This document shows, piece after piece, positions 12,501 to 24,500 of a stretch of DNA of 64,000 nt (the stretch's first letter is position 1; every line of letters begins with the position of its first letter). Made by a program: the position numbers and the translations under genes. The DNA comes from Apostichopus japonicus (Eukaryota > Echinodermata > Holothuroidea > Aspidochirotida > Stichopodidae). A model generated the notes under the pieces. The model was not told where the DNA came from and made no database searches. It worked only from the letters and a program-made list of their open reading frames with translations. The DNA lies in contig NC_092579.1 in NCBI RefSeq assembly GCF_037975245.1, positions 28,342,166 through 28,406,165 on the forward strand. The letters are read 5' to 3'.

Positions 12501-15500
12501 TCAGACGAACGCTAAATTGAACGAGACAAACGCGAATGTATCGACGGTGGAATGTTTTACCGAGGTGGGACAGAGGACGCTTCGAGCCTACTCTCATTAA
12601 TTTTGACACAAAGACGTAGGTACTCCGACCCATCCTTCAATCGTCTGACTGGAGGGGACGGGAAATGTCACTGGCGATAAATCTATCGGCATCATTAAAA
12701 TACCAAAATGTTTTGGGCATCCAAACGGATCAAGGGGACACGGATCGGGTGCATCCTGTATCCGAAAGGTCTCTCTTTTAGAAGATGAATGATTTCGCTT
12801 CCCGACACAATGCAGGAGTCATCCATCATTCCCTCAAGTTTATGTCCACCGCAATATGTCCGTGACATATTCAAAAGGTTAGCAATGTTCATCCCTCGAG
12901 ATTCTCAATTTTATCCGTCTTTTGATATTTTTATAGCATTTGTGCGGGAACATTTCAGACAAGCTTTAAGTAATCACCGTGATGTCCAAAGATTTGAAAA
13001 CGGAAAATAAGTTGGTCCCGCCAGATTAGTAGCTCCATAAATATTTACATGCTGAACAGCATCAATCTCTCAAAGGTAATTTGGACGTCTTGATAAAAAA
13101 TGTACTCTCTTCACACCTCGATATTCAAGAAGATGAATAATTTCAACAGAGCGGTATGGGAAAATAAGAAATGTAACGGTTGCAATGATATTGAACTTAT
13201 TATTATTATTATTATTATCATTATTACCTGGATGATGAATATCAAAAAAATCTGAGGACGTTGCTAATCAATAAACTACTTCACTTTAGCATATACGCTC
13301 TAATTAATAAGAAATTTAGCAGCGGGATATATATTAGAAATAGGATTTTGCAGTTGATTTCTAAAGTAGTTAGCAGAAATAATAAATACCAGACATACAT
13401 TAACCACAACCTTCTCAAAGAATGGCTAAGTATATTGACTAAATGCAAAATTCAGTTCAGAAACTTCAGATTCTGAAAAAATTTGTCCCTCCAAATGATT
13501 CTTTTTCAACAAAATGGTTTAAATAATTCCATGCAGACCAAAATGCTTTGAACAAAAATGGTGAAAGAAGAAAAAAGAAAATGGCCAAAGCAACTACATT
13601 TTTTTAGAATAAGAAATAAAAGAGCATTACAACTGTTTTCTATGTTTTGTTGTTAATTTATTCCATTCTAACCAAGCCAAGTAATGTTCAGATGTACCTG
13701 GATATTAAAACAGATCCAGGGGTGAGTGGGGATGCATACCCTCCAACCTAGTTCCCCCCCCCCCCCCGCCGGTACAACCACACAAAAAAGAATGAAAAGT
13801 ACCCCATCTGCCCAACTTTACATATATACCCCAATTACATTCCTTATTGATCAGCCAAAGTATGCCTCAAATTTTGTCCCATTTCATATCTAAAATTTAA
13901 TTTATTTTTGGAAGAGGACCCCCAGACACCAACAATTTGGAATTGGCTTTAACAACCCCAGTGCAACACCCCTCCATTTAAATGTCCTATTTCAACCCCT
14001 GGATAAGCCTGCCAGAACATTTTTTGAGAAACAGAATGATGTTCTCGTAAACATACACGGTTCCACAAATCACGTTGAGATTTATGGAGGCGAAGAAGAA
14101 AGAAAAAAAAAGAGCAAAACTATCAGAAAATTGTATATTTACGTACCTCTGGATTTATGTTTGAATGCCATAAAGCAAAGTTTCAGGATGTCTATGCAGT
14201 ACTATTATGACATTTCATGACAAACATTTTCTGATTTTGAACAAACTCTTTGAGTAATGACAGGAATATTTTTGATACATTGTGGACGTCATATTTCGCA
14301 GAGTCATATTTTTATGATAAATGATTTTAAAGAAAACTTTTAATAATTAGAGAACTAATGAGATAGTATGTACACAAAATACTCATAGTTTCTATGACAA
14401 TGAATCATGCGGAAACCGGATATTCTAACTTCAAAATTATTTTCTTCTTGTTTGTGATAACATCCTATTTCAAACAATATTAAATTTAATTATACATTCT
14501 AATAACCTTTTATGTCTTAATTTACTTATAGATAGAAAGGACCATCGGACACTAATTAAGCTGCTGATTGGGGCAGAGGAGAATTCTTGATCTAGAATAT
14601 CCTGCGATAGTTGCCATAGCAACATAGCCATCTAATGGGTACTTAGTAACAGAAACAGGTTTGCATAGTCTTAAATTGAAATCGATTTCGACGCGAGGTA
14701 ATTCACAATGTCAGTGAGTATGAATATTTCAAATGCCCATCTGGGATTTAAAATGTTGGAAGGTCTTTCAAACTCCTCCCGCTCACATACTGTACACACT
14801 AATGGAACTTGACCAAGACATATCTGACAGGTCCAATCAACACACTTGTGATTGATCCAGCTGCTGAAAAAATGCTAAAAACTTATCAAAACTTTTCAAG
14901 GATTTTCCAAACAAGATATTAGAATATGCAAACAGAGAAATGTTCTCCTGTCCGATTGCTTTGAGTCTATAGAGGTCAGATGACAGAATGTTTGGAAAGA
15001 GACTCCAGGTTTAAATGATGACTAACACATTCGGCGGGTATTAACAATGAACATACCTTACTATATTTTCACTCTTGAAAACCCTTGGCCTGCTAAGTAT
15101 GTACCTGTCCATGCTCCGACAGGCATAGCATTTAGAGAACGCTAGGTGGAGGGGAGGGGGTGAATGAGTTCCTTGAAAAGGAGTTATCAGCTCATGGCGG
15201 TAACTGACAAACTAGTATTAATGCATAAATAACATAGCAATTATATCTGATGTAATCCTGTTAAGGGAGAATGGAATAGCTATGTTGAGATTGTGGGGGA
15301 GGGGATAGCGGTGAGTGGAGAAATGAGCTATGGGATGCTCCTCTCCCCTTCCCACCCTCCCCACCCCCATATGTACTAGTAGCCATTCCAACCTGGTCTC
15401 CAAAGTCAGTCCCAATATGGAAATGCTGGTTGTGCTACTTACTATAAAGTACATATATACTTACTATAAAGTACATAGAAAGTACATACTAAACTTATCA

Positions 15501-18500
15501 TAAAGTACATATATACTTACAATGAGGTACATATATACTTACTATACTTACTATAAAGTACATATATACTTACTATACTTACTATAAAGTACATATATAC
15601 TTACTATACTTACTATAAAGTACATATATACTTACTATACTTACTATAAAGTACATATATACTTACTATAAAGTACATATATACTTACTATACTTACTAT
15701 AAAGTACATATATACTTACTATACTTACTATAAAGTACATATATACTTACTATACTTACTATAAAGTACATATATACTTACTATAAAGTACATATATACT
15801 TACTATACTTACTATAAAGTATATACTTACTATAAAGTACATATATACTTACTATACTTACTATAAAGTACATATAGAAAGTACACATATACTGTACAAT
15901 TGACTTACATGTGAACAAAGTCCTTCTGGTGAAGCCACAATAACCCAGAGACGACATCGGTGGCCATCTTGAGTTGGACATCGTCCTGGGCAAAGCTTTG
16001 AGTTTTGTCTTTGTTCCTCTGTAGGAAAGCCTTCAAGTCTCCCTGTAAGAGACAAAATCACAAAAAAAAAGTATAACGATTAGCAATTAAACAAGAAATT
16101 TAATCAGCTATTAGAATAAGAAATGGTACAAATGCAACATTTCTGGAAAAAAAAAGAACTAATGGACTATGATGTGTGCCTGTTTCAATATGGGATAGCT
16201 CTGTACCCATGGTGGCTGCTTATATAATGATTTCTTACAATCTCCTTTTACAGCTATGACATCACTTCTTAACGACAACAAAAAATTGCATTAATTTCCT
16301 TTTTGGAATGTTACTCCTAAGCTTCCTATTTATATATTGTTTGAAATTTTTAATAGAATATTACTGAAACTGAATGGTAGTTTGGAAGGATTGGGTGGCA
16401 ATTACTGTAAGTGTTTGGTAGTCAGGCAGGTGAGGAGGGAGGGAAGGGGGATAGGGTAAGCTAGGTTAGGGTACATAAAGCTACATATGGATAAATATGC
16501 ATATTGTTTGTCCAGAACTGTAGATGAATATGATATTATTCCTATAAAACATAAATTGATATACGGTTTTCTCTCTCACAAAGAAATTATGCATGAACAT
16601 GTGTTATACCACACTCTCTAGTACACTATGTAAACAGTTTCTGCAAAACATACTTATATTTAAAGTATATATGAGACCTCACTTCATGAACAGCTGAGTA
16701 CTTAAATGATAAACAGTACCACAAAGTTTATAAACAGAATTGATAATTTCTGTTTTGCGATACTGGCCTTGAGAAAATTAATGGACTAGGCTGGTTTATA
16801 TTGAATATTCAGACAGCCTGGAGAAGATACAGCCAGTTGAGAATGACTTTATATCTTCCATGCCAAGCTTCAAAGAAAATTGTACTGACAGTATGAACAG
16901 TTCCTAACTTTTGATCTATTGGATAAGGAATCAGTACATAGTCACACTCAGTCTGCTCATACTGTCAGATGAGACAAGAGGCGGATGCTGGCAAGAGAAA
17001 GGAGGGGCAGGAGTAGAGAGGGATGAAAGCTTAAATAGGATCGTGATCCCTTTGATTTTTTTAAATAGTCTGTGGGGTCAAATGATAATGTCACTAACAG
17101 TTGCACTAAAAGGTAATAATAAAAATATTAACACTAGTGACACGAAGAATAATTTATATAGATAACATCTTGTTCCATATATAAAAGTTTGCCAGTAAAA
17201 TTTAACCCTATTCTGAAAGATTTGACTCAATGTCAAAAACCTGGCAAAGGTTCTGTACATGATTATATTGTTTTACTACTAATTTTGTTTTCCTTGTGTA
17301 ATTCTAGCGGGGAAAAGAATTATATTTTCTGATGGTTTTAAATTACATTTGCTGCCAATATGCAGAAATTGATGTGTCATCAATATGGTACAGTAGCTTA
17401 TCTAGTATGTGCAATCTAGCGCCCTCACTTTGTCACAACTGCGACCAGAAAAAAAATAAATAAAATGCAATTTCGCTGTAAAAGGTTTTATAACACTTGA
17501 GATATCTGACGGGATGCCTGCAACATGAACTCCTTCTCGGAAGCCAAATATCGTAATTTTAAAGGTATTTTTCAAGTTCACTGATATGGCAACGACTGTG
17601 TTAGATTTCACCGATGCTCAATGTTTCGTCCTTCAGGTTTTTGGGACATCTCAAGGCTCACAAAGAGAAAATCAGAAAAATTTAACCAAATTGCTGCTAT
17701 CCGACACCGTTCCCAACACTTCAGTTTGGCGATAACCGTTTTCCATCCACATAGCTCCCAGCACTGTTTTCTCGAGAGTGCAGTATCACATTGTACTAAT
17801 GTTTCAGGATACATCCATCACTTTGTGACATTTAATATGTATCAGTTCGATATCAAGGAACGAGGAAAGTCAGTTTTTTCCCTCAACAAGGTTTGCAATC
17901 ATTCTCAGAAACTAATCAGATTTTTCAAGATGACACAAACTCCAGCGAGGGTCATAAAATCAATTGTTAAAGCCCGTGTAGATGAAAACGTGTGTTATGT
18001 GCAGCTAACGTTTTCATTAGAGGACGACGTCTCAAATTTCCGTCTTAACCCCGGCAAAGAAATGAACTGCTACAAGAGTCTCGTTGCCAATGCCCTACTG
18101 TACATCACAGAGCGACTGAGAAAAAAGTTTATCACTTCTGGGGGGATACACGACGGGTAGAGCATGCTCAGCGGGGATAAATATTCTTCTTTATTCTTTT
18201 TCGTTTTTAAAGTTGTTTAAATGCTTGTGCGAGACAAGCTTCTCCTGTGGAATATACTGTTGGCTTCTACCGGTAACCAATAAACTTGTAGCAACAATTA
18301 TAGCAAAGATTCTGGGAACAGGACAAGTGACAGTTTTGTAAGATCCAATAAAAGATCTCAAATTGTATTCAGAATCCCATTACGCAAGTAAAACGGGAAA
18401 TCGCCATCTGGAAGTAACGATTTTACCATTTAGCACTTTTGAGATTTCCTCATTAAAAAATTATGAACACTGGCTTCCATTTTTTTATTTTTATTATCTT

Positions 18501-21500
18501 AAATTATGTTCTGACAGAAATAGAATGAGCAAGTGATGTTTTTGTGCCATTGGTTTTGTGTTGGATGTTGTTTTTATTGTATGGATCAGAGAAGATACGA
18601 TTAGTTACTGAGAATTACTGCCAATTGCTTGCTGTCAATAAACACGCTCTCTCGCTAGAATCGATTTGCGTCAAAAATGTTAACAGAAAAGATGGCAAAA
18701 AACATTACTTATCAAAATTAGTTAACCAAAGCGCTTTGCATCAAATGGTTCAGAAACTTGGACAAAGTCATAAACGCATAGCGAAACTAACTCATTAACT
18801 TTCACTTTATACTATAGTCATTGTGCTATGGTTTTAGTTTTTAACAGTTCTTTCTATGGGATTCCATCAATAGGGATAAATTTTGGGGATAAATTTGGCC
18901 ATTTGCAATCTCTAAGTGAGAGAGTTAGGGTGGGTGGAATGTTGCTTTGAGCAACTGGAATCTTTTGTGCTTTTTTGTTTGTTTGAGGGGTGGGGCGGGG
19001 GGAGGTTGGAGGAAGTTCATCAAAGTTTTCAGGGGGATAAAATTTGCCATTTTGTAATCTCGAAGTGAGAGAATTAACTTGGGTAGGATCTTAGCTTGAT
19101 CAAGTAGAATATTTTGTACTTGAAAGCACACATGCTGCAAAATACTTGAAATTAGTGATATATTGTTTAAGGGATGGTAGATAGATGGCTGAACACTTTA
19201 TATCTTAAAGAGAAATCTATACAGGTAATGCCAGTTATAATTCCTCATCTCAGCATCGTGTTCCTAACCAGAGAGAGATATGGCTGCCTGAATGCAACCT
19301 GTTTTGACTGTCTAAACCCTCCCCCCCCCTCCTTATACTCTAGACAGTGTCTCACAGTAGCTGGTCTCTGATGTCAAGAAAAAAACTTTTCATATTCTCT
19401 TCTCTTCAATCTCTATTTATCGTTGAAGTGTGATACATCTGACATGTTTGTTTGCTCAGCTGTCAAGTTTATGTGTACTCAGAATTTGTCAAAAATGCAA
19501 ACCCTTTTTTTCTTTCATAGAAAGTTTGTTTGCCTCTGTGGATAAGGAATTTTCAATAATAATGAAGCCAAACACTCATTTTCAACTCAATTCAATGCGA
19601 TGATGACATCACTCACTCTGCCATGGTCTGATCCATGGTATGAATTTACAACATACTATATCAAAAGTTGACATTTTTCATTTGTTTCATGTCTTAGTCA
19701 TACAAATATACATTATGAAGGAAATGATCAAGATTGATCAAAAGATACCGAAAAACGTCTAAGCAATATTGTTATAAAGCAATGATCATCTTCAAAAGAG
19801 AGAATATCCCTTTGAAAGTGATGGATATTTATACTTACATTAGGGGCATACTCCATGATCAGTAGCAGTGGTGATGTTTCAAGGCATTGTCCCATTAGCA
19901 TCAGCACATTAGGGTGGTTCACCTCCCTAAAATGAAATAAGTTAGACAAGAACAAGGCTGAGAACTTGATAACACATTTTTTCAAGAAGCATAGAGGATT
20001 CAATCCATAATTAATTACCGATGGAGATAATTTATAGATGAAAGGGGAAAACATTTGGAAAAAAGGAGGAAAACAGCAAGTATACAGTGTTGGCCAATCC
20101 ATGGGAAATCATTTTTAAGGTACATGGAGGGGGGAGGATTGGAGGTGTAGGAAAGCAATATAAAGATATAAACACTTAGATGTATCTATATAACAACCAA
20201 CCAGACTGTCATGAAAGGAAAGTCATGGTTTCATTTAGATCCATTAATCATGGGATTGTGCAAGAGTGTTGAAAGGAGAGGGGGAGGGGGCTTAGGGAGA
20301 AGAAAACAGTTGAAAAGGGGGGTTATGGATCTTCTGATCTATAGTTACAAATTTAGGATATTTAGGCATGTATGTATGACTTAGATTCAGGATGGAAGAT
20401 GGGTTGGGGGAGCGGGGGGGGGGGGGATTGGTGAGTTTTGCCCTTTAATTATGAATGATACTAGTACACAGTTTAGTAAAGATAGGACATTTTGGGGAAG
20501 AAAACCATCCCTGCTACAAATGAAGTAAAATAAAAAAAAACACAAACATCTAAATATCTAAACATCAGTTTCTAAAAAAAGCCTTAAACTTGTTTCAAAG
20601 ATCTTTTAAAGACTGGACCTCCAAATCTACATCTTTTATATCTCTATGCAAGATGTCAACAACTTTCTTTCTAGCATCACAAAAAAAGAGAGGAGAAAAA
20701 AAAAAAGAATAGACATTAAGAACAGTCATGCTGAGAAGAATTGATGGCTTTTATCTTTCCGAACAAAAAAAAAAGAAAAAAAAAAGAAAAAAGCTATGAT
20801 CACCAACATTGTAAAGGTTTCTAGAAATCAGACGTTTTGTGACAGGTATTTACCGATCATTGGCATGTAAATGTGACAAATATAAGTCTGTAAGATCAAA
20901 GCCGTATTTTCTGTCATCCCAGGATACTTCAAACAAAAGCCCTTGGATGTGTTGTTGAATATGTTATTTAATGGTAAAAAAATCAAACAAGGCTAATATT
21001 CAAATGTCACATGTCCAGCAAAATGTCAACACCTTGTGGTAAGCCTTTTACGATTCACGTCAATTTGACAAACGGTCACATGTGACGGTGTCGGTTATCT
21101 TCATAAGTATTCATTTCGTCGGTCCTTAACAGATCAACGATGAAAGGTAAGTTTGAAAGGTTATTTCTAGGACATGCTATTGCCTTTGATCTTGTCAGTA
21201 TAATTACAGGTCCCTGGTCAAGAGCATCTGATAAATGACAGGAAAGATAAAAGGTAAAAATGCAAAATAAATGCATTGTCAAATTATTTTACAGATCTAC
21301 TGTTAGTTCTAACTTTTCAGAGTAGATTTCAGATTGTATGTAATATACATGATAGCAAACAAAGAGGCAACGGGATGGAAGAGGAGTGGGAGGGAAGTGG
21401 GGGAAGGGGGAGGGGTTAAAGTGTCAATATGAAGTGGTGTAGATACAGTGTTTCCCACATATGCTGCTGGTGGTACAATGTTATGCGTTGTATTTTATTT

Positions 21501-24500
21501 ACCTTTAATACGTGTGGCTTCTCCCTACATTTGCACTACAATACAAGATGGATTGTGTGCCCCATAAGCACTGAATGTGGGGGTTCAGTGTTCACAAAGT
21601 ATGTCCCACTTTCAGTGAGGGGATGGTCAAGGAGGCTTTATCTGTCCCATTTCCACCAAATGTGGGGTTTTAAGTGTTTACTATGTCTGTTCCACTTAAA
21701 ATGTAAGTGGGGGGGAAGGGGTTCAGTGTTGACCAAGTCTGCCCCATATAATAATAATAATCAATAATAATAACAATAATCAATAATAATTATAACCAAT
21801 AATAAAAAATAATCAGGCAGTTATTTTTACAATGCTTGTGTGGATTACAACTTTCATGTCGGGTGGCTTCCAATTCATTGTAACACAAATTTGGAATCTT
21901 TTCAATTTAGAAAATCATTTCAGATGGAAACCGTAATTAGTTTATGGATGAAAAACATACCCTACTATGACCTTGCTAAGACTCATTGCTTCAAATGCCA
22001 CCACCCTTATCCGCACGGCCACAGCACCCATATGCAGAGAAGAGGTGTGTCAAGGACTTTTTTTGTCTCTGCCCTATAAGGTACTGAACATGGGGGGTTA
22101 AATGTTACAAAGCGTGTCCCACTTGTTGAAAGTGTGGTCTTCTTTGCACCATAGGCACTGAAGGTGGGGGGTTCAGTGTTTACAAATTAGTGTGTCCCAC
22201 TTGCAATGAAGGGGTGGCTTTAACTGCCTTGAAATTAATCTATATTTCTTTATGCACTGAAGTTGGCTTGCAGTATTCATAAGAGTCTGCCCGACAACCC
22301 ACCTACAGTAAAGACTGAGTCCCATTTAATTTAAGTGTTCCATAACTACCCTCCAGTAATTCTTGCAACACATTTATTGACTAGTTTCTCTACTACTTAA
22401 TATGCACTCAATATAACCAACCAAATGAATAAATTAGGAATGTTCATGACGTATAGTCAGTCATGTTCAAAACCCATCAGAAAGATCTACAAGCAATTGC
22501 ATGAGATCCGTAAGAGATCACTTATTTGTTACTATTTGCGTTCTTTTTTGTATTTTGTGAAAGACTTACAGATGCATGTCCTTCACAGTTTCTGCTACAT
22601 GAAAGGACTGCACTATAAGTAAGGATATTTGAGGAGAACCTTAATGATAAAAGTAATAAAAAAAAGAAAGTGAGCAAAATCTTATAAAGTTTATTAGAGA
22701 TAATCAAGGCCAGAACATACTTGATAAAAAACAGAATCACTTCCTTGCCTTGTACATGTATTGAATTCTTCTAGCAGTAAATTTATTGCCGCATCGGCTA
22801 GCAACCATTTTACCCGATCATCACGAGCGGGATATCAAATAGCTCTCCGAAATCATTATACATTGCCAAACAGAGACCGTTATATAAGCCAGAAAATGGC
22901 GTTTATTGTACATGATATCATCAAATATACATGCAAGTGAAAAAGAATTTGATATTTGAGCTGTGTGTTTTAAAAATAAATCTGAAAATAGGATCAGACT
23001 CCCTTAATTTTTTTTTTTTTTTTTTTTTTTTTGGCAATATTTTTATCACTCTAATATTGAGAGATGGAAATAAATTTCAAATTGTGATATGACGGAAAAA
23101 CTACAAATCAAGGTCATATTAGATTTTTATATTAACGCTAAAAATTATATATGCTGAAAGAATTTCTCTCCTTTTTTTTTTTTCTCCAAAAATTCTGAAA
23201 CCAATATTGCCAGAGAAGAAAATTTGAAAGATGCATACATGTCAAAGCTGAAGAAAAAGAGGAGGAAAGTTTTGGATTAAGAAGCACATGATGGTATAGT
23301 GGGGGTGTGGGTGGGGGAGTGGGTGGGGGTGTGGGTGGGGGAGTGGAGGGGTTGGAAAGGGTAGACAGAGGACTGTCAAGTAAAAAATTTCATCAATATT
23401 TTAGTTTGTGTTCTACCGTTTTGCTGTCCCATGCTACAGATTTCTGAATAAAGTTGGTAAAATATCTAAGTAATAGGATATCAAACCTTAAAGAATACAT
23501 GATTTAACAATGATTTCTGACAATAATGAAGACATCTATTTCCTCTTGAAAGCCGTCACTCTTGCCCAAAAATGTTTTACTGTCACCTTTAAAAGTTCAA
23601 ATGTTTCATTAAAGTTAATTGTTCCAAAATTTTGCAGCTTTTATCAATCTATCTCGTTTGCGGATCTTGCTACACAGGCTGAAAGACAGATTTAGGAGGA
23701 CATTCACCGAGCTTAATAATGTTTAGTGATAAGAATCCTTTCGCTTTGAATACTAAATGGTATCTCGTGAACGATGAAAATGTTGAGCATGTCAATTTTA
23801 GATGACAAGATTAGAAAAATTCACAGATTCAGCAAACAGACAATAATAATCCTGACAAAAACTGTATCTCCAGCAAAAGCAATCCATCCACTTCCAAAAA
23901 ACTGAAAATAAGAATGATACAGGGAACTCACCAGACAGTGGAAAATTACTTTCTCGTAAAAGATTCAATTGACTTGAAAATTTTTTCATTAATCAGAGAA
24001 CAATTAAATCTTAAAATGTGTTATATTTTTAAGGATTTAAAAAAAAATTATCCAAGTTGGATGGACTAAAAACTTCACTAGTTGGCAATAAACAGGAGAC
24101 AACTGTTATGACTGGAATTCAAAAAATATGTTCTGCGACTATAGCTCAAGCTAACCAATCTCGTACAGTAATGAAAATTCTGATATTAAACAGTCTTGGG
24201 GCCGGACAAGAACTGAAAGGGAAATGATAATCTGAGCAATATATGTTTGTCAGTTCACACTCTTCTTATTCCTACAACCCAGTCGGAGTATCCCAAGCGG
24301 GTATGGCTGATATAAAAGCTGCTTTAGGATTACTCCCTTGCTCCCTTCCCTAAGCTGATCCGACCCTTCACATGCCATTGCCATCTCAAAACTTTTCATG
24401 AAAGTGATGAAACCCTCTCTTCTTTTGCTACGGATAAAATTTGGAACGTATCAAAGATACAAGGTCAATTACTTCAGGAGAGCTGGGACTAATTCCTTAG

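Larger units (their letters stand above)
7972..15908 (-). other. Intron 7 (7.9 kb)
   Basis: Holds a diverged triplication near 8102-8332, a duplicated 380-bp segment (10161 and 11478), a CpG-containing patch at 12330-13020, a TTA microsatellite (13198-13227), a C16-type run near 13757 and the minisatellite at 15436-15872. No coding exon seen. Confidence 0.7.
16043..19838 (-). other. Intron 6 (3.8 kb)
   Basis: Holds an opposite-strand reading frame (17621-18160) and a pair of 88-bp diverged direct repeats (18885 and 19033). Otherwise AT-rich with no recognisable exon. Confidence 0.7.

Noticed and set aside
12328-12892. Two minus-strand open frames (101 and 65 codons) in intron 7
   Set aside because: No recognisable domain and no suitable splice sites to join them to LMTK; the kinase is complete without them.
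23008-23032. T25 run as the tail of a minus-strand retroposed gene copy
   Set aside because: No coding remnant or target duplication was found beside it.
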